NCBI RefSeq assembly: GCF_021347895.1
Contig: NC_067113.1
Coordinates: 2,648,251 to 2,712,250, forward strand
Direction: 5' to 3'
Source of the DNA: Acanthochromis polyacanthus
Lineage: Eukaryota > Chordata > Actinopteri > Pomacentridae
DNA length: 64,000 bases
Made by a program: the position numbers and the translations under genes. The notes below the pieces were generated by a model, which saw nothing but the letters and a program-made list of their open reading frames with translations, made no database searches and had not been told where the DNA came from. Of the stretch, positions 1-10,709 are shown in pieces (positions within the stretch are counted from its first letter, which is position 1; each line of letters starts with the position of its first letter).

Positions 1-455
1 AGTTTCAGCTAAAATGAAAGGAAAGGTTTACAAAACTGTGGTGAGACCAGCCATGTTGTTTGGTCTGGAGACAGTGTCCCTGAGGAAAAGACAGGAGGCA
101 GAACTGAAGATGCTGAGGTTCTCTTTGGGAGTGACCAGGATGGATAGGATCAGGAATGAGTACATCAGAGGGACAGCACATGTTAGAGGCTTTGGAGATA
201 AAGTCAGAGAGGCCAGACTGAGATGGTTCAGACATGTCCAGAGGAGAGAGAGTGAATATATTGGTAGAAGGATGCTGAGTTTCCCACTGCCAGGCAGGAG
301 GCCTAGAGGAAGACCAAAGAGGAGGTTTATGGATGTGGTTAAAGAGGACATGAAGGTAGTTGGTGTGAGAGAAGAGGATGCAACAGACAGGGTTAGATGG
401 AGGCAATTGATTCGCTGTGGCGACCCCTGAAGGGAAAAGCCGAAAGGAAAAGAAG
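1..455 (+). mobile_element. RTE-type LINE, 3' end fragment
   Basis: This is the 3' end of a non-LTR retrotransposon that starts before the window. Codons from about position 14 to 430 are open and encode the reverse-transcriptase C-terminal tail, with the recognisable run LRWFRHVQRRESEY followed by GRRPRGRPKRRF. The tail after the stop ends in a short GAAAAGAAG motif. It closely matches the end of the long copy at 31275-34370. Relative to that copy it lacks 15 bases after base 101 (an in-frame loss) but keeps an intact C-terminus ending RCGDP, which the long copy has lost by a 2-base deletion. The 3' tail also resembles the RTE-derived tail of zebrafish DANA SINEs (from memory). Clade call RTE is inferred from motif and tail; no search was run. 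Confidence 0.85.
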
Positions 456-659
456 TTTAACCGCTATGTAATGGATGCAAACGTATTTGAGGCTAAGTAG
501 CTAAGCTAAATGAATTATGGAATAATAATAAACGTCAGAAGAACTGCAGCCTAGTGGCTCGGGGCTGTGAAGCCTGAGAACCTAATTTAAATAATAATAA
601 AAACTGGGTAAGTTTATCCCCGTGTTTTGGAACAATAGCGCCATCAGCTGGAACCAAAC

Positions 660-1146
660 AACTACACGACGTGCTCATGTTACGCGTTATGCTGCGCACG
701 GTGCAGATCAACAACTATTGTGTACAATCAGAAATTGCGACCGCACGCGTGTGTGAGCGCGTAAAAGTATTTGTCAAAAAGTGACAGACAGGCGTGTACA
801 CGCTGCTTCATACGCACGCAGCTTCTTGTTACGCGTGACAGAGTTCGCGCACGTCATTTCCGCGTACGTGTGAGTGCGTGACCGAAATGTTCTATTATCT
901 TCATGTGAGCGTTAATGCCTGCGTTTGTAAAAAAAAACGCATGAATTTTACGCGTGACCGCTCCGCGTAGTGTGATTGCTGGTGCGCAGCAATGATCACA
1001 CGTGAACGCACGCATGAACGGGAGGCCATTATAAGTCAATGGGGAAACTGCATTACGCGTCAGGCGCACAGGCGTCAAAGTACGCGCGCGTGTGACACGT
1101 TCATTTGATAGCTGCGCACGCTTTTTGACACGATTCTGACGCCATA

Positions 1147-1185
<39 letters not shown>

Positions 1186-1200
1186 GTAACATAATTATCA
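660..1200. other. CpG-rich segment with repeated ACGCGT motifs
   Basis: The base composition changes sharply from its AT-rich surroundings. ACGCGT occurs at 682, 745, 831, 950, 1055 and 1182, together with many related ACGC, GCGT and CGCAC words, and ends in an (ACGC)n tract. The longest ORF here (854-1213, minus) is a translation of the repeat and not a gene. It could be a diverged tandem repeat, part of an unrecognised transposon, or an unmethylated CpG island; the sequence does not decide. Confidence 0.6.
1146..1186. repeat. (ACGC)n tetranucleotide microsatellite
   Basis: About ten uninterrupted ACGC units close the CpG-rich segment. A second, impure TG-rich tract lies at 1260-1312. Confidence 0.95.
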
Positions 1201-1312
1201 TGCATGTACACACATGTTGCTGCGAGTTTCTTTGATTGTTTTGAATCGATTCTGACGCTATAGGGGTGTGTGTGTGGGTGTGTGTGCGTGCATGTGTGTG
1301 TGTGTCACATCA

Positions 1313-1970
1313 GTCAATGCAAGATGGTGTTCAAATACTGTTGGACACTGTATAACACTGCAGTCAATTTGCTCAGGTTGCATCATTTGAGCATCTCCTC
1401 ATAGGGTCATAAAAAGTTAAACATTCTTTGGTTTGTCCTCAGTTTTATGTCTTACCTTCAATAGTAATATATGCCATGTAATGGATATATCTCCCTAATG
1501 CTTTACTTTAATGGTGTATATTTAGTATGTAGCCACCACAGTACAGATACTACACCCGAGTGATGCAAGTGCCTTCATCTATATTTTCAGCTCCAGCAGG
1601 AATTAAACCTCTAACCTTGGCAGTGTTGGCATCTTTCTAATCCCACATGGAATATGTGAGACATCCTGTGTATTTTTTTTTTCTTCTCAGCTTGGCATAA
1701 AATCCCAGAAAGCCATTTAAAGCCATCATTATATCAACAAAGCAGTAAAAAATCCCCAATAGATGGCTGACAAGTGTCACCTTTAATCTGTTTTACCGCA
1801 GTGGCCAATAACGTGGCCTAAGTTAATGACACATCCTGGCTACCCTCTTTCTGATATCAACTTAGCATGCATACACACAGATGCCCTTCAGCAGAGCTTA
1901 TAGTGCCTGTGATATGGTGGTTTCATGCCAGTAGCTTGTAGACATTGAGATAAAGCTTATTTTTTCAGGG
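1313..1970. other. No recognisable feature
   Basis: AT-rich sequence with no ORF, repeat or motif that I recognise. Confidence 0.6.
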
Positions 1971-2201
1971 TTATTCTCTATGGAGTTAGAACAGTCTCAT
2001 AATCCACAAATGCACACAGAAGAATTCACACATGTGAACTGGGATTCACAAATGTAAACTGCAATCCACAAATAAATTAAGAAAGTTCACAAATGTATTT
2101 CTGCATTCACAAACTGCTTTTGTGTGTGAATCTTTTTTGAGACTGCTCTGCTGTCAGCTCGATCCACAAATGCATTTTTTTCAACACGGAAGTTTCTGTA
2201 G

Positions 2202-2358
2202 CCAATCAGATGTCTCCCTCCTTTCAGCCAATCACAAAAACTCACCCCACGTGGGGGTGGGTGTACTGTTCAGCCAATCATATGAACGCGTCCGCACAGC
2301 GTTATACTTGACCGTGTCATTGGGCTGAAGAGTGAAGCTGCCCGTCGGAGAGACCATG
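2202..2358 (+). promoter_or_regulatory. CCAAT-box/E-box cluster inside the transposon arm
   Basis: Three CCAAT boxes (2202, 2228, 2274) and a palindromic CACGTG (2248-2253) precede an ATG in good context (GAGACCATGG, 2356). The ATG opens only 16 codons, MASDGDNRPFICLQTL, then stops. The mirror arm carries the same cluster facing the other way (about 3807-3965). This looks like a transposon promoter and first exon; activity is an inference. Confidence 0.45.
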
Positions 2359-2520
2359 GCGTCTGATGGGGACAATAGACCCTTTATTTGTTTACAAACA
2401 TTGTGATGTTTTTTGTGGCCGGGGCTTATGCTGGAGGCAAAAGCTGAGCGAGAAGTCAAGCGGGACTGGGAGTATATAGTTTGCGCTGGGAGTTTGCAGC
2501 GCAAACTCGAGCATTTTTAA

Positions 2521-2991
2521 CCCGTTAAACTTCAGTGTACCGCCGGTGGTACACCTACTAATTTGCATAGGAATTTAAAGAATGTCCAAAGACTGCAAAC
2601 GCGATTATATAAACATTATACGCCGATGGAAAGCTTAGATTCTCACGAATCCGCCGGTATAAACCACTTTCAGATGTGATTACCACAGCGGGTAATATAA
2701 ACACATTTGTCCTACAAACAACGAATATCCATCCATCCTTTCTCTGTACACGGCTTCAACGTACACAGCGCGACTCACATTTTCGGGTTCATTATTACAC
2801 ACAGATGAAAAGATTCCACAAAAAACGGCCATAATCCAACCTTGGACATCCAGACGACACAAGCCAGTAAACTATTTTGTCCAAAACATGTCTTGAAGTC
2901 TGTATATAATCCACGAATCGGTCGTTTTCAAGGAAATGCACCTCGCGATGCGCGTCCAATATTCCCTGTATTTCTCGTCATATTTAACGGG
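2521..2991. mobile_element. piggyBac-like TTAA MITE nested in the left arm
   Basis: The 471 bp between TTAA (2517-2520) and TTAT (2992-2995, one base changed) begin CCCGTTAAACTTC and end in TTTAACGGG. An internal near-palindrome GTGTACCGCCGGTGGTACAC sits close to the left end. TTAA flanks, CCC/GGG termini and a subterminal hairpin are typical of piggyBac-type elements. There is no coding capacity. It interrupts the left arm of the 2.2 kb element, so it is younger than that element. Confidence 0.6.
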
Positions 2992-2995
2992 TTAT

Positions 2996-3111
2996 TGTTT
3001 TTGATTGTATTTTTTTGTGTGTCTTGTTGTGTCCTTGTTCTTATGGTGTGTGTATTTGGACCCAGTGTCTGGAATAAAGCTGAACTGAATTGAATTGAAT
3101 ATTTTTTATTT
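2996..3111 (+). mobile_element. LINE 3' tail with (GAATT)n
   Basis: A T-rich stretch ends in GGAATAAAGCTGAA followed by GAATT-type pentanucleotide repeats, the usual look of a fish LINE 3' tail. It separates the TTAA MITE from the resumed transposon arm. Confidence 0.5.
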
Positions 3112-3170
3112 ACAAACAGAATATTAACGATTTTTTGTACTGAAAATGGCTGGAATTGACTGCAGCTGAT

Positions 3171-3326
3171 CGTCTCTGTCCAGTCTTTTCGCCTCAGTGC
3201 ATTTAACCACAACTGTCTTCGTTCCCTCTGAGCACGAGTGTTCGGTGGAATCCTATAAAACTTTAATTTGCGTTCGCCAATGTCATTCCTCCTATTCTGG
3301 CATCCAAAAACACAGCAGGACGACAT
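3171..3326 (-). pseudogene. THAP zinc-finger N-terminal fragment
   Basis: THAP domains are C2CH zinc fingers that bind DNA, found in transposases of several families and in host proteins. From the start codon at 3326 the first 52 residues read as the start of a THAP domain: MSSCCVFGCQNRR with cysteines at 4/5 and 9, then LKFYRIP at about residues 21-27 and a conserved tryptophan in RRQLWLNALRRKDW. The distal C-x2-H pair is missing because the sequence passes into the transposon arm after TETI, so the finger cannot close. The ORF continues to 2928 through unrelated sequence. It is most simply the remnant of the first exon of this element's transposase; an unrelated captured THAP exon is the alternative. 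Confidence 0.65.
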
Positions 3327-4189
3327 TTTAGAAAAGTTGATAGAGCCTCGTCTCTATCACATTGAGACTAGGCTCAATGTGACATTGATACTGACATTAA
3401 CCGTGGCATGTTCCCTAAACAGTGGCATTAACCGTGGTATCTCTGCTGGCATCTCCAGAGGCCACTGGACATGCCGCTGCGGCAGTGGCATCTCGCCCAA
3501 ACAGTGGCATTAACCGTGTCACCGCAGCGGTGCCACAAAAAGTGTCACTGCTCGCTGCCAGTGCCACAAATCGGACCTGCTGTCTCTCCAGAGACGATCA
3601 GCTGCAGTCAATTCCAGCCATTTTCAGTACAAAAAAAATCGCTAATAAAAATAATATTTTGCGCTGCAAACTCCCAGCGCAAACTATATACTCCCAGTCC
3701 CGCTTGACTTCTCGCTCAGCTTTTGCCTCCAGCATAAGCCCCGGCCACAAAAAACGTCACAATGTTTGTAAACAAATAAAGGGTCTATTGTCCCCATCAG
3801 ACGCCATGGTCTCTCCGACGGGCAGCTTCACTCTTCAGCCCAATGACACGGTCAAGTATAACGCTGTGCGGACGCGTTCATATGATTGGCTGAACAGTAC
3901 ACCCACCCCCACGTGGGGTGAGTTTTTGTGATTGGCTGAAAGGAGGGAGACATCTGATTGGCGACAGAAACTTCCGTGTTGAAAAAAATGCATTTGTGGA
4001 TCGAGCTGACAGCAGAGCAGTCTCAAAAAAGATTCAAACACAAAAGCAGTTTGTGAATGCAGAAATACATTTGTGAACTTTCTTAATTTATTTGTGGATT
4101 GCAGTTTACATTTGTGAATCCCAGTTCACGTGTGAATTCTTCTGTGTGCATTTGTGGATTATGAGACTGTTCTAACTCCATATATTCTC

Positions 4190-4613
4190 AGTCTAAGCTG
4201 AACTTCCACTCACACTGGCCCTTAAAGTGACGTTCCTTCAACGAAATAGACACATATAGACGTGTTATTTTCCAAAAATATAAATAATTAAGCAATTAAA
4301 TTTCTTAATTATTTTATTAATTTAATTACATAAACAACCCATATATTTATACTGTCTGTATTGGGTAGATAGAATGGGTAAAGATTATCTTGTAAATGAA
4401 GTGCCATATATGACATTTACGATCTAGAATTAACTTTCTAAATGTATGTAAATGCATTGAACAATTTCATTATGCATTGTATAATCACAATAAAATGGAT
4501 TCTGACTCTGATAAATGTATAAAGTATTGATTAGGTCACTATCTTGCATTTCTGGCAAAAGAACAGTGCTGTAATATACTGTATTGTATTATATGATATT
4601 ACATTATACACAT
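4190..4613. other. No recognisable feature
   Basis: Very AT-rich sequence; nothing recognised. Confidence 0.6.
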
Positions 4614-4615
4614 TA

Positions 4616-4942
4616 CTGTTCAAAGTTTGGGGTCTCTTAAATATGTCCTTTTAGGATAACATTAAATTAATAAGAAATACAGTCTAGACATTGTTATTGT
4701 GGTAAATAACTATTCTAGCTAGAAATGTCTGATTTTTAATGGAATATCTACATAAGGGTACAGAGGAACATTTCCAGCAACCATCACTCCTGTGTTCTAA
4801 TGCTACATTGGGTTAGCTAATCGTGTTGAAAGGCTCATTGATAATTAGAAAAACATTATGCAATTATGTTAGCACATGAATAAAAGTGTGAGTTTTCATG
4901 GAAAACATGAAATTGCCTGGGTGACCCCAAACTTTTGAACGG
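4616..4942. mobile_element. Tc1-type MITE, copy 1
   Basis: Terminal inverted repeats with GTTCAAA and GTTTGGGGTC at the left and GACCCCAAACTTTTGAAC at the right are flanked by TA on both sides (4614-4615, 4943-4944). The 327 bp body has no ORF. A second copy in the opposite orientation lies at 15642-15992. Confidence 0.85.
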
Positions 4943-4949
4943 TAATGTA

Positions 4950-7900
4950 TACTGACAACAAATTGAAAATTCATTTTTACAGTTCAGTCCGGAGTGTTTC
5001 ATAATTTCTGAGAAAGCAGACCTCTTTTTTCTACTCTACTATAATTAAAACCCCACTGTTCGAATGTTGTTGTTGTTCTTCTTCTTTCCCACACTAATTA
5101 CTGTCTGCACTCTAACCTGCAACACTAATCATAACTAATTTCTGTCCAGCTGAGTAGAATATAAAAGTACTTATTGACAGTAACATCTAACATCTATAAT
5201 ATGATATGGTGAGGTAATTCAGCTCACTTTTTCTGTAATAGCTGAATATAACAGAAAACGGGATAATAAGTTCAAACTGAAGCCATCCATAGAAACACTG
5301 AAAAAAACATAGGAATATTGTACACTCACTGTAGCTATCTCTCTTTCTTTAAAATTTCCTCTGGATGTTGATTAAGCCTCAGCAATCTCATCTTTGTGGA
5401 TAACAGTTCCCATGACAATAATGCCTTGCTGTCTTGAAAAGCCTTAGATGGAACCATTACCTGCACTAGAATGTACAGATCTATTTCCTCTCTGTCTCTT
5501 ATTTCCAACCACTCTTTCACTACTTGTGCAACCTCAAGTGTGAAACTGCCACACATTTTCAAACCAAAAGGTGATTCTAAAGAGAAATAATGATATAGAA
5601 AACCCCGCCCTGCAAGCTGACAGGATTGGCTCCTCATGTTTGTTATATATGAAATCATTTCTGTATCTTTACTTCGAAGACTGTCTTCAGTACAATGAGG
5701 TTTAAAGGTAGAAATGCTCCGCTGTGACCACTCATTTCATTAATGATGTGTCTTATAGCATAAAAAAGCAAGCAAACAAACAAAAAACTACATATTAACA
5801 ATGGACATGGACATACTAATGAGGAAAATAATATATATTTTTTGTTTTTAGAGAATGTGGTCTGATTCTGTTCCTCGGTGTATTTGGTGGTGAAACTAAT
5901 GTTCACATGTGAAGCATCTTTCCAAGCTACTGGTACGAAATGTTTTACAAACAGAAAAAAACAAAGATAACGGAAAAATAAAGAATTAAATGCAAAGAAT
6001 AACTACTGATAGACTAAACAATGTTTGTGAGTCTTAAAGAAGTGGGAAGTGATTTGGTTGAAGGTTACAGGTTAACTCCCTTAAGACCAAAGGTAGGTTC
6101 CTATTTAGTCTGAACAAATATCTTAACAACTCTGTCGTTACACCAGAAAAAAAAAAAAAAAAAAAAACCTACAGCACTGCCAAATCCAGGATGGCCAAAA
6201 GTCATTAGGATCCATCACCCAGGCACTGGGAAGAGTTATGCTACGCCTTGTATCTAAATCAGCAGAGCAACATTTCCATTATTAGTGTCACACCATCAGC
6301 ATAGCTTGAAGTCAGACTGAAATGGCCATGCCTGACAGCTAATTAATGACAAATGATGCCATGCCCTCATTATCAGTTACTAAGATATATCCTTTTTATC
6401 TACTGTGCCTGCATAAATCTAACCTGAGCCTCTCAACATATTATGACAGTGTCTTTGTCAGATTTGAAAAATGCATCCTTTTATTAGTTCAGTCCTAAAC
6501 TACCCATTGTTATTGTGGTGCCAAGCAACACAAGAAAAGCAGCAAGACTGAAGTCAGCACCACTCATCCGTGACAACATAATTAGCTCTCTTATTTTTAC
6601 CATCAGATACAGAACAGGGTAGAAGTGCTCATTCAATACATATACATTAAAAAAAAACATTTATCTGATGCTCTTGTTGTTAAAGTGACTTGTAAATAAC
6701 ATCTAGCACACAGATTGTCAACATTACAAGTCACAGGAGATGCAGTTGTGTGCATTCCTATCTATCCATCCATCAACTTCAGCAGCAGAGATTTATGATC
6801 GCAGGACAGTGTCTCAAATCTGAGCTCATATACTCTGCAGGAAATCTGAGCTGATCACTTCCACCTCTACCGCTCTCCCATTGTCTCTGCTTACAGGTTT
6901 ATGTCCAGGTATAAAATCCCATATTATAATTGTCATGTCTATCACTCCTGCCTAAATCTTCTCCCTGCACTCTGTATTTTCCGGGCACTTAGCCGACGTG
7001 CTTCTCCATAGTGCTTTACAGCAGAAGTGCAAATCACGTACCAGAAATGACAAATACAAGTAAAGAATCATGATTTAGGTGTTTTTGTCTGAAAATAATT
7101 AGATAAAATCCTAAAATGGTTACATTTGTTTCCTGAATCTCTCTGACTTTATGGAACAAAACAGCTTGTAGCATTCTTGTCTACCAGAGTAGGGTACACT
7201 TTCTTTGTCAACAAACTATAAATCTCATAAGTTGTTCAAGAAGAGCTTGAGGAACATAACAACGAGCCTGTGGCAATGACCTGGCCTTGAAACACTCCAC
7301 ACATCCAGCGTAATTGCATCAAGTTTAAAATTGTAGAGGAATCCTTTTTTTCTCTCATACGGGTTTTGAAAAATGCATGATTTGGGTCAGTATGTGTCTC
7401 CTTATTCATGTTTTTTTTGTGTGTGTGGATCAATCAGTCCTAAAATAAAACTGTGCAGATGATAATGAATGCATTCCTGCGCTCTTCTTGTAGGAACTAC
7501 CTAAGTCACAAGGGTTATAATGTATAAAAATGTTCCTAAGCTAAAACCTGTCAGGGGATAAAGTTTCACACAATAAACAATCAATTTTGTACTGATAAAT
7601 TGTCCCTCTCAACCAGGAATCTCAACTGGATATAGTATGGAATTGAATTACCATAACAGTCATTAAATTAACATAAGTGAAAATTTGAAGTACAAAAAGT
7701 GTCTAAAAATGATCTAAATAATAAAGCAATACTTTTAAAAAAAATACTTATTAGAAGGAATATTATGTTTTAACTTAGAATAAGTTAGAAGTAATAAATT
7801 AAGTGTGAAAAAAAACTTCAATCAACTAAAAACACCTGGAAGATTTCTTATCAGTATATCAGCAATCTGACTCACCAGATGTAAACTTCAGGTATAAGTC

Positions 7901-8090
7901 TGCTGTTTCTACTGTATTTTTCACACATTTCTTCTCGCCTCCCATTGTGTGTAACTATTTTCAAAATCTCCTTAACTGAACAACCAAATGAATTGCATTA
8001 TTTTTCATAAACAATAACAATCTTATTTCGCATCTTAATCCAGTATACATAGCCATAATTTATGGCTATATACAGCCAAAAATGGTTACA
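4950..8090. other. No supported gene; AT-rich
   Basis: Unique-looking AT-rich sequence with a poly-A tract near 6149-6167. Two minus-strand ORFs (107 aa at 5335-5658 and 83 aa at 5655-5906) have no motif I recognise and lack any supporting signal. Confidence 0.6.
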
Positions 8091-8091
8091 T

Positions 8092-8093
<2 letters not shown>

Positions 8094-8158
<65 letters not shown>
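8094..8158. repeat. (TA)n microsatellite
   Basis: About 32 uninterrupted TA units; the tract runs straight into a perfect hairpin. Confidence 0.97.
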
Positions 8159-8161
<3 letters not shown>

Positions 8162-8193
8162 TTTCACACGATCTGTATCGTGTGAAAATTTAT
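8156..8193. repeat. Perfect 17-bp-stem hairpin
   Basis: The arms AAATTTTCACACGAT and ATCGTGTGAAAATTT (8158-8172, 8177-8191) are exact complements around the 4-base loop CTGT, extended by two more pairs. No terminator or RNA gene role is evident. Confidence 0.9.
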
Positions 8194-9510
8194 CATGGAA
8201 CACAAACAGATTACCATCATACATGACAAGGAAACAACAATGACCACCTCCAAACAGCAAACCAGATGCTGAAAAAGATACAATTTAACTAGGTGGAGCC
8301 AGACCATTCTCCAGGTTGGACATAGTGAGAGTTCTGGCTGGTTCAGAGAGCCTTGAGTTAGCCACTTCACAAACTACCATTAATAATAAGCATCTAAAAT
8401 TCAGTAATAGTGTGTGTCTTTCAGTGATGATATCAGAAGTTAAGACATCTTTAAAATAAAAAAAAAGTAGGTTATTTACAGTTCTCTACAATAAGAGGAA
8501 AAGCAGCCACAAAGGAGATAGAAGAATTCATTAAAAGAGCCATATTGGAAATGATGACTGATTTACAGAGGTGTATTTATAGATAGATAGATAGATAGAT
8601 AACACCTTCAACCAGAATGACTGTACACAACAAAGATGGCTGCTGTAGCCTCAAAATGATTACAAAAGTCAGAAATTCCAAATACATTGAACTAAAATGC
8701 CACAGATGCAAATTCGACTAAAACTAACAAAAACTGTAATTCTTACAATTGACTAAAAATTGACAAAAGCCTGCTGATAGCAGAGTCAAAACTTCAGGTC
8801 AGGAGGTCAGACTCCAAAATGACCACTGATTAAGGGTGATGGCCAACTGTCAGGTGTTATAATGAAATATCGTTAGCTGGTCAAAGACCTGCATAGAATT
8901 CACGAGACAGCCATTAGAGAATGCACTTCACTATTTAAAACAAATCATAAGAAAAAAATGTAAAACAGGATGTAGATTCTGGTTGTATTCACAAGCCATA
9001 GTTCACATTACTCATGGATGATTTTACGAAACATGCTTTAACACCAAATTCATCTGCTAAAAAGTCGTGTTGTCGTCATGTGGAATCAAATTTGTTTCTA
9101 GATTTCTGCACATACGTTCTCTCTACATCATGCCTTCCCTGCTTCTTCCTTTTTTAAAAAATCTTTTCCTAATTGCTTTTACTCTCTTTGTCCTTCACCT
9201 ATTCTAATTTTTCACTCTCTCTGTCTTACCTCTTTCAGTTGCTTTTGTCCTCTCGTAGAAAATGCCAATTGCCTTTTGAGCCAGATTGATTTTATTGGCT
9301 GGGAGCCCGGCCGGTAAGCTGCTGGGTAATGAGATCACCACTGGTTGCACTAAAAGCAACTGACAACAAAGAAACTGGTTTTCTACCTGGTTGGAATGCA
9401 CACACACACACACACACCAGGCCCCCAACTGGTCAGCTAAGCAAGACCTCTCTACATTTCAAGTGTTGGTTCCTATCAAGCTAAAACAGACTAAAGACAC
9501 ACTCCTTTTT

Positions 9511-9555
<45 letters not shown>

Positions 9556-9955
9556 ATAGAGAATACGAGACAGAAAATGTGCGCTGAAGTGTGAGGAAGA
9601 TAGGAAGTACAGGTGTACATTTTCTCAAATACATACCTATGTGTGTATAAGTGCACCTTCTTCTCAGCCTCTGCTTGTTCAGCATTAGTAACTGTCAGGT
9701 TCCTTGAGGGAGGTCCCACAGCACGAACCAAACCCACACCAGCTGCTGCTGTGGCGGCTCTTAGCTGTTTATCGTTTCAATCTGGTGTGTGTGTTTGAGA
9801 TAAAGTGATTCGAGCCTAAAAACTGCCAATACGCTGCAAATTGTGTGACCCAGTGTTAATATAGAGGACTGAAGACTTATTTTCATTACATTGTCATGTT
9901 GTGACAAGTTTTGTGTGCTTTCAGTTGGGTTGGTGTCTCACCTATGAATCAAATG
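8194..9955. other. No gene; microsatellites only
   Basis: The stretch contains (GATA)n at 8577-8600, (CA)10 at 9398-9417 and (TG)n at 9513-9552 in otherwise featureless sequence. Confidence 0.7.
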
Positions 9956-10258
9956 ACTGACCCCTTTACAGCTCCTTTTTCAGCATAGAAGCACCCTTTT
10001 CAGCTAGTACAGCCATGAGTCTTCTTGGGAATGACTCAAGTTTTTCACACCTGGATTTGGGGATCCTCTGTCATTCTTCCTTGCAGATCTTCTGCAGTTC
10101 TGTCAGGTTGGATGGTGAACGTTGGTGGACAGCCATTTTGAGGTCTCTCCAGAGATGCTCTATTGGGTTTAGGTCAGGGCTCTGGCTGGGCCAATCAAGA
10201 ACGGTGACAGAGTTGTTCTGAAGCCACTCCTTTGTCTGAATACTTTGCGTACCCACTG
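9956..10258 (-). mobile_element. Tc1-like transposon, internally deleted fragment
   Basis: About 250 bp match the 3' part of the transposase of the element at 57191-58821, reading on the minus strand as [17 protein letters not shown] and onward. The sequence then jumps at about 10234 straight to the outer terminal repeat (CTGAATACTTTGCGTACC) and a TA. One end is therefore kept and most of the gene and the other end are lost. At the position where the longer copy has a stop codon, this copy keeps TGG (Trp), showing the ancestral state. Confidence 0.88.
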
Positions 10259-10333
10259 TAAATTAAAAAATGACATCATTGTGTGTAACTCAAGATTACA
10301 AGATGGCAAGCAGGAGTTTACAGCAATAAACTA

Positions 10334-10696
10334 TCCATCCATTCTCTATACACCGCTTTATCCTCACTAGGGTCGCGGGGGGTGCTGGAGCCTATCCCAG
10401 CTGACTCGGGCGAAGGCAGGAGACACCCAGGACAGGTCGCCTGTCTGTCGCAGGGCTACATATACAGACACACAGTCACACTCACATTCACACCTACAGG
10501 CAATTTAGAGTAACCAATTAACCTCAGCATATTTTTGGACTGTGGGAGGAAGCCGGAGTGCCCGGAGAAAACCCACGCATGCACAGGGAGAACATGCAAA
10601 CTCCATGCAGAAAGATCCCAGGCCCAGGTCGGGACTCGAACCAGGGATCTTCTTGCTGCAAGGCGAAAGTGCGAACTACTATATCACTGTGCAGCC
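10334..10696 (-). mobile_element. V-SINE-type SINE, full length
   Basis: On the minus strand it starts with a tRNA-like head, passes through the conserved V-SINE core (TTTGCATGTTCTCCCTGTGC type words) and ends in a (GGAT)n tail. It is flanked by a perfect 13-base target duplication CAGCAATAAACTA (10321-10333 and 10697-10709). Length is 363 bp. Related copies are at 45147, 51009 and, more diverged, 11617. Confidence 0.9.
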
Positions 10697-10709
10697 CAGC
10701 AATAAACTA

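Larger units (their letters stand above)
1979..4182 (-). mobile_element. Long-TIR DNA transposon with THAP fragment (2.2 kb)
   Basis: Two inverted arms, roughly 1979-2507 and 3655-4182, are close to 98% identical by eye and differ at only a few bases. They begin TATGGAGTTAGAACAG and end in its complement. The 7 bases TATTCTC flank both sides (1972-1978 and 4183-4189), a probable target-site duplication. The outer arms hold several ATTCACAAATG or ATCCACAAATG words, as expected of subterminal transposase sites. The middle holds a THAP-domain fragment on the minus strand. The inverted homology resumes at about 3112-3180 versus 3589-3655, so the left arm is interrupted by about 600 bp of later insertions. 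The 7-8 bp duplication and THAP domain suggest a P-like or hAT-like family; Kolobok is less likely because no TTAA flanks it. It is a deletion derivative without a catalytic domain. Confidence 0.8.

Noticed and set aside
854..1213. Arginine/cysteine-rich minus ORF
   Set aside because: It is a translation of the (ACGC)n repeat and CpG-rich block.
2122..4041. Mirror ORFs in the transposon arms (68-169 codons)
   Set aside because: The same peptide appears from both arms because they are inverted copies; it overlaps CCAAT boxes and has no known domain.
5335..5906. Two adjoining minus-strand ORFs (107 and 83 codons) as a possible gene
   Set aside because: No motif, promoter or splice signal supports them and the second is a lysine- and phenylalanine-rich frame in AT-rich DNA.
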